Assembly (NCBI GenBank): GCA_963818725.1 | Contig: CAWFTU010000018.1 | Span: 352,103-416,102, forward strand | Origin: DATFDN01 sp963818725 | GTDB taxonomy: Bacteria > Pseudomonadota > Alphaproteobacteria > Acetobacterales > Acetobacteraceae | Direction: 5' to 3' | Length of the DNA stretch: 64,000 bases | In this document: in pieces, positions 18,652 to 26,988 of the stretch | How the letters are laid out: each line of letters opens with the position of its first letter | How positions within the stretch are numbered: the stretch's first letter is position 1 | Made by a program: the position numbers and the translations under genes | The notes under the pieces: model-generated | What the model saw: only the letters and a program-made list of their open reading frames with translations | The model's database searches: none | Told to the model about the DNA's origin: nothing

Positions 18652-18663
18652 GGGCTGCGGAGG

Positions 18664-19372
18664 CTGGTTCCGGCCCGTCCACTGCAAGTCGTTGCCGGCC
18701 CAGGAGGTGCGGGCGCTGCTGACAGCCCGCAAGCTGGTGCGGTCCAAGCGCCATGACACCGAGATGAGCCTGCGCGGCATCCTGCGCGGCTTCGGGCTGA
18801 AGGTGGGGGCGACGACGGTCAGGACGTTCGCGGGCCGGGTGCGAGATCTCGTGGCACAGCATCCGACTCTGACAGCGATTGCCGACGCCCTGCTGGCGGT
18901 GTGGGTGGCGCTTGGCGAGCAGTTGCAGCGCCTGGAGAGGCGCGTTCGCGCTATGGCGCGCGAGGATGCCCGGACACGGCTTTTGATGTCGGTCCCCGGC
19001 GTGGGGGTGATCGTTGCTCTGACCCATGCCGCGGCGATTGACGATCCCGCGCGGTTCAAGTCCTCCAAGGCCACCGGCGCCCATTTCGGTCTGACGCCAA
19101 GGAAGTGCCAGTCCGGCGAGACGGACGTCACCGGACGGATCTCGAAAATCGGCGACGCGGGCGTGCGCACCGCCCTTTATGAGGCTGCCAACGTCATCCT
19201 GACCCGGCCTGTGGAGGCCTCCTCGCTGAAGAGCTGGGGGATGCGGCTCGCGGCGCGCGCTGGCATGCGCAAGGCCAAGGTGGCGCTGGCCCGCAAGCTC
19301 GCGGTCCTCCTGCACCGGATGCTGTCTGACGGAACAGAGTTCATCACCCCCATGGCCGCTGCCAAGGCGTAA
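18664..19372 (+). pseudogene. IS110-family transposase of element 1, C-terminal piece
   Basis: It resumes with WFRPVHCKSLPAQEVRALL and continues through LLMSVPGVGVIVALTHAAAI, FGLTPRKCQSGETD and ISKIGDAGVRTALYEAA, the C-terminal transposase_20 domain with its helix-hairpin-helix. It ends at 19372. Together with 16625-16946 it would make a transposase of about 343 residues. The only defect is the insertion of element 2. Confidence 0.9.
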
Positions 19373-19707
19373 GGAGGAGAGATCATCGGTTCGGGCGGAC
19401 CAGGACGCCAGCCGCCCGGAGCAGGTCCCGTCGCCGGGACGCGGGATCCGGTCAGGCCGCAAATACGGGAGCAGCTCGCGAGAGACTGCGCGCTCTTAGA
19501 TTGGCCGGCCGATCCTCATCAGACCCCATCAGGTGGCGGCTTCGCGCCGACCCCGGACAGAAGCAAGACACCGGCGGCAGGATAGCTCAAAGGGGGTTGA
19601 CACCAACAGGCCCGTTACAGAAGCCGTATTTCATGGGGCCATTATGCAGCGGATTTACGCAGCAAAAAAGCCGTTTACTTTCAGCGGTCTAATTTTGCTG
19701 CGAAAGT
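19373..19707. other. IS110 tail and unassigned DNA
   Basis: No gene is recognised. The first part is probably the non-coding 3' region of IS110 element 1. From about 19640 the base composition becomes more AT-rich up to the CTTA target of IS1182 copy A. Confidence 0.4.
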
Positions 19708-19777
19708 CTTACAGACCGTGTGAAATCTGTGCCGCAACGGATTCCGGCTCGACGCAAGATGCGTTAGACTCGGGGTC

Positions 19778-21259
19778 ATGACGCACATCGCCGGTCACGA
19801 CCGATCCCAGACGCTGCTGCTTCCAGAATCGCTCGATGATTACGTCGGCCCCGAGAACCCCGTCCGGTTCATTGAAGCCTTCGTTGATGGATTGGATCTG
19901 ACCGCAGCGGGCTTTATCCGCGTCTCCGCCCAGCGAACCGGCCGGCCGGGCTATGCGCCCGCCGATCTGTTGAAGCTCTACATCTACGGTTATCTGAACC
20001 GCGTCCGATCCAGTCGCCGTCTGGAAGCCGAGACCCATCGCAACATCGAAGTCATTTGGCTGCTGCGTCACCTGAAGCCGGACCACAAGACCATCGCCGA
20101 TTTCCGCCGCGGTAACCGCAAAGCGTTCCGCCCGGTCTTTCGGCAGTTCGTGCTGCTGTGCCGTCAGCTGGATCTGTTCGGTCGCGAACTGCTGGCGGTG
20201 GATGGCACCCGCATCAAGGCGGTCAACAACAAGGACCGCAACTTCACCCGCGCCTCGCTGACCAGGTTTATCGAATTGGCCGATGCCAAGCTCGACGATT
20301 ACCTCCAGCGTCTTGACCAGAGCGATGCCGCCGAGACCACAACAAGTGGCTCGCGGGTCGACAACCTGGCCGAGAAGATCGCCGCCATCCGCTCCCGTCG
20401 TACGCGGTGCCAGGACATGTTGGCGCAGTTGGATCGCACCGGCGAGGACCAGATCTCGCTGACCGATCCCGACAGCCGGGCGAGGCTGGCCAAGGTTCCT
20501 GCGGCGAAGCCGCTGGAATAGCCAGACGAGGGGATGGCGGCGCACACGCATGTCGCGGTGGGCTACAACGTCCAGGTTGCGGTGGATGCCAAGCACAAGC
20601 TGATCGTCGAGCAGCAGGTCAGCAACCAGGTCCTCGACATGGGGCTGCTGACGCAGACCGCGGCGCCGGCGAAGGAGGTTCTCGGTGTCGAGACAATCGA
20701 GGCCGTGGCCGACAAGGGTTACTTCAAGGTTGAGGACATTGAGGCCTGCGAGAACGCCGGGATTGTGCCCTACGTGCCGCGTCCGCAGCGCGGTCCCTCG
20801 GTCAAGGCCGGCCTGTTCCGCAAGGATGAGTTCCGCTACGACGCAGACAGCGACAGCTATGTTTGCCCAGCGGGTCAACGCCTTCATCCGTATTCATCGT
20901 CTCTCCTGCGTGGGCTGAAGAAGATCAACTACGCCAACAAGCTGGCGTGCGACGATTGCACAATCCGTTCGCAGTGCACGGCGGGCAAGTTTCGCACGGC
21001 CTCTCGTCTGGAGAACGAAGCGGTCCTGGACCGGATGCAGGCCCGGTTGGCGAACCGTCCAGGCGTTCTCGACCGCCGTCGCGAGACGGTCGAGCATCCG
21101 TTCGGCACGATCAAGCAATGGATGAACCAGGGCGCGTTCCTGATGCGTGGCCTGGAGAAGGTCCGCGCCGAGTTCAGTCTGACCGCGCTCGCCTACAATC
21201 TCCGGCGGGTGCTCAACATCGTCGGCTTCGCGCAGCTGATGGCCGCGGTGGCGGCCTGA
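19778..21259 (+). pseudogene. IS1182-family transposase with in-frame amber codon
   Basis: A transposase whose first 247 codons and last 241 codons are in the same frame, separated by TAG at 20519. The N-terminal part has the IS1182 N-domain (LLPESLDDYVGPENPVRFIEAF, then LLKLYIYGYLNRVRSSRRLE). DDE residues include VDGTRIKAV and EAVADKGYF, and the C-terminus has RRRETVEHPFGTIKQWM. The amber codon lies in a 51-nt palindromic insertion; without it, ..LTDPDSRA is followed by MAAHTHVAVGYNVQ. A GAGGGG stretch just before ATG at 20534 could allow re-initiation, giving two polypeptides. The same TAG occurs in copies B and C. Confidence 0.9.
20483..20533. repeat. 51-nt palindromic element inside IS1182 copy A transposase
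   Basis: It runs from AGGCTGGCCAAGGTTCC, through the inner stem GCGGC-GAA-GCCGC, to GGAATAGCCAGACGAGG. Its length is a multiple of three, so the frame is kept, but it brings the TAG at 20519-20521. The same block is in copy B (near 23594-23645 in the opposite orientation) and in copy C at 49821-49871. Confidence 0.8.
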
Positions 21260-21467
21260 AAGGCTGCTGCTGGCGGGGTTTCCCCGGACCGGCTGGCAGG
21301 ATCGCCGGCAGCCACGATGTGGAACCGGGGATTTCTTGAAATCGCCCGTTCGGCTCACCGGGACCTCGGCGTGCACCTCCGACTGCCGATTTCACCAGCA
21401 TTGCCGCCCCAGCGAGTTTTCGCACGGTCTGCTTAATTTCAGCACCGACTGTTCAGGGTCCTGCTCA

Positions 21468-22423
21468 GAGCCTGTTTGAGTGACCCGTTTGCGCCCCGAT
21501 CCCATCTACTCCGCTGAGATCACGAATATCTGCCTGGCGGGGCGGACTGGAGTAGGGATGTGGACCAAGGCGCATCGGGTCCGCCACGAGGCGGGCCTGA
21601 AGGAGGAGGCGGGCCTGAAGGAGATGGTGTCGGGCTGTGCGGTCGAGGAGATGGCGCGGTGCTGGAGCGGGCCGACCCGCCGCGCAGCGGGCGCGTAACG
21701 CCGACTTTGCCGGTGGTCAGCGCGATCGCTTGGCACCTTCGGGTGGGTGGAAGCTGGCGGGCGCTGCCGGGTGGGTTCCCGGCGTGGCGGACGGTATATG
21801 GCTGGTTCCGCCGCTGGCTGGCACTCGGGCTGTTCGACCGCCTGCTATGCGACATCGCGCGCCTGCGGCGCCGGGCGGCGGGACGCAGGGCGGAGCCCAG
21901 CTTGGGCGTCATCGACACCCAGACAGTCAAATGCATCCCGGTGCGGGGTCCACGCGGGTATGACGCGGCCAAGAGGGTGCTGGGGCGCAAGCGCGTCGCC
22001 CTGGTCGATGCCGACGGCACCTGGCTCGCCGTCGCCGTCGTGCCCGCCTCGGTGCAGGACCGCGACACGCTCCCAGCCCTCGACGCGGGCAAGGCAGAGT
22101 GGCCCAGCTTACGAGAGGCGCTCTTCGACGGCACCTTCACCGCCGAGCGCTGCCGGGCGTGGTCGAACCTGCACGGCATGCGCCACCATGTCGTCGAGCG
22201 CGATCCTGCGCAGAAGGGCTTTGTCGTGCTCGCAGGCCGTTGGGTGATCGAGCGCAGCTTCGGCTGGCTCGTGCACTGGGGCGGGCTGCTTCGGGACCGC
22301 GCGGGTCGCCTCGACGTTGCCACCGCTGGCCTCGCTTTCGCAGCCGTCCTCTCCGGCGTCGAGGCCCTGCTCAACCCCATGCCAATTCAGGCCGTCGCAA
22401 GTTGATCCGACTCAAACAGGCTC
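21468..22423 (+). mobile_element. IS5-family (IS1031-like) element (956 bp)
   Basis: The ends GAGCCTGTTTGAGT and ACTCAAACAGGCTC are inverted repeats. The flanking direct repeat is TCA (21465-21467 and 22424-22426), fitting the TNA duplication of the IS1031 subgroup, which was first found in acetic acid bacteria. The transposase has a frameshift. Confidence 0.88.
21558..22405 (+). pseudogene. IS5-family transposase, frameshifted near the N-terminus
   Basis: The start is ATG 21558 (MWTKAHRVRHEAGLKE). At about 21660 the frame moves: MARCWSGP should read MARWLERADPPRSGRV, so one base is missing in GGTGCTGG. The second frame then carries the IS5 DDE domain: LGVIDTQTVKC, then VDADGTWLAV, and the C-terminal WVIERSFGWLVHWGGLLRDR block. 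An 18-bp direct duplication (coding EAGLKE twice) lies at about 21588-21624. A single-base correction would give a normal protein of about 280 residues. Confidence 0.87.
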
Positions 22424-22458
22424 TCAGCAGGTCAATATCAAGCGTTTTACATTCGGAA

Positions 22459-22563
22459 GTTGGCTGCGCCCTGATCCGCTGGGCCAAGAAGCCCGCCAAC
22501 TACCTCGCGCTGCTCCATCTCGCCTGTGGCATCATCGCTTGGCGCCATGCCCTACCGGGATAG
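22459..22563 (+). pseudogene. IS5-type transposase, C-terminal scrap
   Basis: The last 34 codons of an IS5-like transposase (IRWAKKPANYLALLHLACG.. ALPG, stop at 22563). Its upstream part is missing; the IS1031-like element lies just upstream. It predates that insertion. Confidence 0.6.
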
Positions 22564-22600
22564 GCTCTTAATCCGAGACTGGGCATTAGGGTAGGACTCA

Positions 22601-22690
22601 CTATAGCCAATAGATGGTGGCGGCAGCGAGGCAGATGCTCGCGAGGAAATTGTAGGAGATGAAGTTGAAGTCGAATGGAAGTTGCAAATG
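22601..22690 (-). pseudogene. IS5-type transposase, C-terminal scrap (reverse)
   Basis: Reading leftward, the last 29 codons resemble the C-terminus of an IS5-like transposase (FISYNFLASICLAAATIYWL, then stop). The gene is truncated at the left end of IS1182 copy B (22696). Confidence 0.55.
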
Positions 22691-22695
22691 TCTCA

Positions 22696-24416
22696 CAGAC
22701 CGTGCGAAAACTCGCTGGGGCGGCAATGCTGGTGAAATCGGCAGTCGGAGGTGCACGCCGAGGTCCCGGTGAGCCGAACGGGCGATTTCAAGAAATCCCC
22801 GGTTCCACATCGTGGCTGCCGGCGATCCTGCCAGCCGGTCCGGGGAAACCCCGCCAGCAGCAGCCTTTCAGGCCGCCACCGCGGCCATCAGCTGCGCGAA
22901 GCCGACGATGTTGAGCACCCGCCGGAGATTGTAGGCGAGCGCGGTCAGACTGAACTCGGCGCGGACCTTCTCCAGGCCACGCATCAGGAACGCGCCCTGG
23001 TTCATCCATTGCTTGATCGTGCCGAACGGATGCTCGACCGTCTCGCGACGGCGGTCGAGAACGCCTGGACGGTTCGCCAACCGGGCCTGCATCCGGTCCA
23101 GGACCGCTTCGTTCTCCAGACGAGAGGCCGTGCGAAACTTGCCCGCCGTGCACTGCGAACGGATTGTGCAATCGTCGCACGCCAGCTTGTTGGCGTAGTT
23201 GATCTTCTTCAGCCCACGCAGGAGAGACGATGAATACGGATGAAGGCGTTGACCCGCTGGGCAAACATAGCTGTCGCTGTCTGCGTCGTAGCGGAACTCA
23301 TCCTTGCGGAACAGGCCGGCCTTGACCGAGGGACCGCGCTGCGGACGCGGCACGTAGGGCACAATCCCGGCGTTCTCGCAGGCCTCAATGTCCTCAACCT
23401 TGAAGTAACCCTTGTCGGCCACGGCCTCGATTGTCTCGACACCGAGAACCTCCTTCGCCGGCGCCGCGGTCTGCGTCAGCAGCCCCATGTCGAGGACCTG
23501 GTTGCTGACCTGCTGCTCGACGATCAGCTTGTGCTTGGCATCCACCGCAACCTGGACGTTGTAGCCCACCGCGACATGCGTGTGCGCCGCCATCCCCTCG
23601 TCTGGCTATTCCAGCGGCTTCGCCGCAGGAACCTTGGCCAGCCTCGCCCGGCTGTCGGGATCGGTCAGCGAGATTCTGGTCCTCGCCGGTGCGATCCAAC
23701 TGCGCCAACATGTCCTGGCACCGCGTACGACGGGAGCGGATGGCGGCGATCTTCTCGGCCAGGTTGTCGACCCGCGAGCCACTTGTTGTGGTCTCGGCGG
23801 CATCGCTCTGGTCAAGACGCTGGAGGTAATCGTCGAGCTTGGCATCGGCCAATTCGATAAACCTGGTCAGCGAGGCGCGGGTGAAGTTGCGGTCCTTGTT
23901 GTTGACCGCCTTGATGCGGGTGCCATCCACCGCCAGCAGTTCGCGACCGAACAGATCCAGCTGACGGCACAGCAGCACGAACTGCCGAAAGACCGGGCGG
24001 AACGCTTTGCGGTTACCGCGGCGGAAATCGGCGATGGTCTTGTGGTCCGGCTTCAGGTGACGCAGCAGCCAAATGACTTCGATGTTGCGATGGGTCTCGG
24101 CTTCCAGACGGCGACTGGATCGGACGCGGTTCAGATAACCGTAGATGTAGAGCTTCAACAGATCGGCGGGCGCATAGCCCGGCCGGCCGGTTCGCTGGGC
24201 GGAGACGCGGATAAAGCCCGCTGCGGTCAGATCCAATCCATCAACGAAGGCTTCAATGAACCGGACGGGGTTCTCGGGGCCGACGTAATCATCGAGCGAT
24301 TCTGGAAGCAGCAGCGTCTGGGATCGGTCGTGACCGGCGATGTGCGTCATGACCCCGAGTTTAACGCATCTTGCGTCGAGCCGGAATCCGTTGCGGCACA
24401 GATTTCACACGGTCTG
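22696..24416 (-). mobile_element. IS1182-family element, copy B (1721 bp)
   Basis: An inverted copy of element A with the same ends; one base longer because of an insertion near 23676 (GAGATTCTGG against GAGATCTGG in A). The 4-bp flanks are CTCA and CTTG, so there is no matching target duplication, suggesting that one flank was lost by deletion or recombination. Confidence 0.93.
22868..24350 (-). pseudogene. IS1182-family transposase, copy B, frameshifted
   Basis: Nearly identical to the copy A transposase. A one-base insertion near 23676 shifts the frame after RTGEDQ, in addition to the palindromic insertion with its amber codon. Both domains are otherwise preserved: N-terminal 24350 to about 23676, C-terminal 23593 to 22868. 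Confidence 0.92.
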
Positions 24417-24707
24417 CTTGACGCATGCAATGCGCGCTCGTGATGTCCAGAGACGAGGCTTGGAAGAGAGGGGCGCGCGCCCTACCCTATCATGTCGGGC
24501 CGTAACCCAAAGGCGATGACTGTCCTGGAAAAATGCTTTCCTTCTTTACGGTTCGCTTGTATTTTCGCGCGGATGGTTGGTCGCCCTTCGCCCGCGTGCT
24601 AGGCTTTCGTTCCGCAACAACGAGGTATTACCAAGAACCAACTCCGTCGACGTGAAGCAGCGGGCCGCGAGGTAGGCCGCCTGGCAATCATTCCAGGAGG
24701 AAACCCA
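24417..24707. other. Upstream region of the cupin gene
   Basis: No gene is recognised. AT-richer than its surroundings, ending in a good ribosome-binding site (CAGGAGGAAAC) 7 bp before the cupin start. Promoter elements were not assigned with confidence. Confidence 0.4.
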
Positions 24708-25184
24708 GTGAAACAGCTCACAGTTGGTTTGTTGCTTGCGGCAACACTCTCCATGGTCATCCCCGGGGGGGCGCACGCCACGGATGCGCTGCTCGTCACC
24801 CCTGACCAGATGAAATGGACGCCGGTAGATGTCATTCCGGGAGGACAACTCGCCGTTGTGTCTGGCAATCCCGCGAAGAACGAGCCGTTTGTCTTAGAGG
24901 TACGCTGGCCTGAGGGCAGCAAGATCGGCCCGCATTGGCACACCCAAACCGAGCGCATCACCATACTCTCGGGCACCGGCGTGATAGGGATGGGTGATAG
25001 CCTCGATCTCCAGAAGGGAACGCCGATGCCGGCTGGGGCATACGGCGAAATGCCGGGCAAAATGCATCACTGGTTCGCCGCGCGAACGGAGCTGGTCATG
25101 CTGATCGAGGGCGATGGTCCGTTTGACGTGAACTTCGTCCACCCCGAGGACGACCCGACAAAAAAGGCGGCATCGAAGCAGTAG
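24708..25184 (+). CDS. Periplasmic cupin-domain protein
   Basis: A 158-residue protein with an N-terminal Sec signal peptide (MKQLTVGLLLAATLSMVIPGGAHA, cleavage probably after AHA). The cupin motif 1 is HWHTQTERITILSGTG (two histidines and a glutamate as metal ligands), and motif 2 includes the downstream histidines in KMHHWFAA. The fold is a small metal-binding beta barrel in the periplasm. Enzymatic function is unknown; related small secreted cupins are often annotated as DUF4437-like or as dioxygenase-like without proof. It stands alone between IS1182 and IS630, with an excellent ribosome-binding site. Confidence 0.88.
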   Translation: MKQLTVGLLLAATLSMVIPGGAHATDALLVTPDQMKWTPVDVIPGGQLAVVSGNPAKNEPFVLEVRWPEGSKIGPHWHTQTERITILSGTGVIGMGDSLDLQKGTPMPAGAYGEMPGKMHHWFAARTELVMLIEGDGPFDVNFVHPEDDPTKKAASKQ

Positions 25185-25234
25185 GACCGACACGTCGCAC
25201 TCACGGAGCGCCTGCCTGTTCGGTGGTCCAACTA

Positions 25235-26439
25235 GTGGGCTGAGGCGTAAGTTTCTGAGCACTTTGGGCGTCCTGTGGGACATTCTTCATTGAGGGGCGA
25301 AAGACACGCAAGCGGAGGCACCTGCCATGGCCACCCCTCACGCGATCCCGATTGCTTTGTCTGGAACCGACCGTGATCTGCTTCAGGGCTGGATCCGCCG
25401 ACGCAAGACAGGACAGGCGCTCGCCACCCGTGCGCGCATCGTCCTGGCCTGCGCCGAACCGGGCACGACCAATGGCGGCGTTGCTGAGCGGCTCGGCATT
25501 AACCGCGCGACGGTGGCGCTGTGGCGGCGTCGCTTTGCCGAGCGCGGGCTGGACGGTCTGCTCGACGAGCCCCGGCCTGGAGCCCCGCGCAAGATCACGG
25601 ACCAACAAGTTGAACGGGCGGTCACCACGACCTTGGAAGCCAGCCCAACCAACGCCACGCACTGGAGCACCCGCTCGCTGGCCAGGGCGACGGGGCTGAG
25701 CCAGACGGCAGTCTGCCGCATTTGGCACGCCTTCGCACTGAAGCCGCATCGGGCCGAGACCTTCAAGCTGTCCACCGATCCGCTGTTCGTGGAGAAGGTC
25801 CGCGACATTGTCGGGCTGTATCTTTCGCCACCCGAGCGGGCGTTGGTGCTGTGTGTGGACGAGAAGCCGCAAATCCAGGCTGTCGAGCGAACCGCGCCGG
25901 TGCTGCCGATGCGCCCCGGCCAGCCCGAACGCGGGACGCACGACTATCTTCGCCACGGCACACTCGACCTGTTCGCCGCCCTCGACGCAAAGACCGGAAG
26001 GGTCATCGGGACCTGCCATCGTCGTCACCGTGCCACCGAGTTCCGCGCCTTCCTTGACGAGATCGACCGGAGCATTCCCTCCGACCTCGAGGTGCATCTG
26101 GTGCTCGACAACCTGCGCACCCACAAAACCGCGCTGGTCCGGGACTGGCTGGCCAAGCGGCCGCGCTATCATCTGCATTTCACGCCGACCAGCGCCTCTT
26201 GGATCAATCTCGTCGAGGGGTGGTTCGCCCTGCTTACCGTGCGCCAGATCCGGCGCGGAGTATTCCCTACAGTCGAGACCCTGGAGGCGGCGATCCGCCG
26301 CTACCTTGAGGCCACCAATGCGGAACCGCACCCGTTCGTCTGGACCAAGAGCGCCGACGACATCCTCGACAGCGTGCGACGCTTCTGCCAACGCACCAAC
26401 GACGTTCATGAGTGCCAGGAAACTTCCAACTCAGCCCAC
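25235..26439 (+). mobile_element. IS630-family element (about 1.2 kb)
   Basis: The ends are GTGGGCTGAG on the left and CTCAGCCCAC on the right, flanked by TA at 25233-25234 and 26440-26441, the usual target duplication of the family. The transposase stop codon uses the right-hand TA plus the next base. The right TA also borders the adjacent MITE. Confidence 0.92.
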
Positions 26440-26442
26440 TAG
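25327..26442 (+). CDS. IS630-family transposase
   Basis: A 371-residue transposase of the IS630/Tc1-mariner superfamily. The N-terminal helix-turn-helix region includes GGVAERLGINRATVALWRRRF. The DDE triad is in LCVDEKPQIQA, LVLDNLRTHK and SWINLVEGWF. The start at 25327 follows AGGCACCTGCC. The frame is intact. The final codons encode SNSAH and the stop TAG is made of the TA target dinucleotide plus a flanking G, so the C-terminus depends on the insertion site. Confidence 0.93.
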   Translation: MATPHAIPIALSGTDRDLLQGWIRRRKTGQALATRARIVLACAEPGTTNGGVAERLGINRATVALWRRRFAERGLDGLLDEPRPGAPRKITDQQVERAVTTTLEASPTNATHWSTRSLARATGLSQTAVCRIWHAFALKPHRAETFKLSTDPLFVEKVRDIVGLYLSPPERALVLCVDEKPQIQAVERTAPVLPMRPGQPERGTHDYLRHGTLDLFAALDAKTGRVIGTCHRRHRATEFRAFLDEIDRSIPSDLEVHLVLDNLRTHKTALVRDWLAKRPRYHLHFTPTSASWINLVEGWFALLTVRQIRRGVFPTVETLEAAIRRYLEATNAEPHPFVWTKSADDILDSVRRFCQRTNDVHECQETSNSAH

Positions 26443-26560
26443 CACTACCTGGGCAGATTCGGGGCACTTTCCGTGCCTTCTCAATGGGTTATGCGATTTT
26501 GGGTCTATGGCGTAAGCCTTTGATATAAAAGCAGGATTTTCGTTTCTGCCCAGGTAGTGC
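26442..26560. mobile_element. 119-bp MITE with 16-bp inverted repeats
   Basis: GCACTACCTGGGCAGA (26442-26457) and its exact complement (26545-26560) bracket a non-coding, AT-richer centre. The element is flanked by TA on both sides (26440-26441 and 26561-26562), the signature of an IS630/mariner-mobilised MITE. Its repeats differ from those of the adjacent IS630, so another transposase would be needed. Confidence 0.82.
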
Positions 26561-26562
26561 TA

Positions 26563-26988
26563 GGGCGGTTGCAAACGCGGTGCAGGCCGCACGCGGTGCG
26601 GGCCGCGGTTCACCCGTTTTCTATGTGTTGTGGTCGGCGCTCCCACCGTCCCTGCAGCGGCACGGGCGCTGCGCTTGCATTACGGTCATGCCTTACGGGA
26701 ATCCCAAAACTCCTGCAGACTGTGTGAACGTATGGCCCGCCCCGTCTGCAAGGGTTTTGTGACGTGTTCTGATCAGTCTGCGCCAACGTATCCGGTCTCA
26801 GGGCGAACCCTGGCCAAGATGGAGATCCGCACGTTCCGGTCCTCATAAAACTCTCAGGGTCGCAGTGCCCTATTTCACACACCAGGGTTCCAGAACATCG
26901 ATCGACTGTCAGGCCATCTCACTTCCACCACCCGCAGACCTCGTCAGCCCTGGGCGCCGGGTCAGCGCGCCGGGCCCGATCTTCTGGA
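26563..26988. other. Unassigned DNA with an IS1182-like end
   Basis: No gene is recognised. CAGACTGTGTGAA at 26716-26728 resembles IS1182 ends. Confidence 0.4.

Larger units (their letters stand above)
16947..18663 (+). mobile_element. IS110-family element 2, nested in element 1
   Basis: Removing 16947-18663 restores the element 1 transposase reading ..QLMRLG|WFRPVHCKS.. without a gap. The inserted block carries its own IS110-type transposase gene (17033-18329), itself broken by an indel. No target duplication is seen, as expected for this family. A hairpin (18628-18651) lies at its right border. Confidence 0.8.
16521..19640 (+). mobile_element. IS110-family element 1, interrupted by IS110 element 2
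   Basis: The transposase is in two pieces, 16625-16946 and 18664-19372, which join exactly in frame. The left border is where the resolvase coding sequence breaks (about 16521). The right border is uncertain, somewhere between 19373 and about 19640. IS110 elements lack clear inverted repeats and target duplications, so the ends cannot be set by eye. Confidence 0.65.
19712..21431 (+). mobile_element. IS1182-family element, copy A (1720 bp)
   Basis: The ends are CAGACCGTGTGAAATC on the left and ..TTTTCGCACGGTCTG on the right. The flanking 4-bp direct repeat is CTTA (19708-19711 and 21432-21435). Copies B (22696-24416, inverted) and C (49050-50823) share these ends and the same 66-bp distance from end to transposase start. 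Confidence 0.95.

Noticed and set aside
19712..24416. IS1182 copies A and B as a composite transposon
   Set aside because: Copy A has its own CTTA duplication, copy B has unmatched flanks, and only IS5 debris lies between them.
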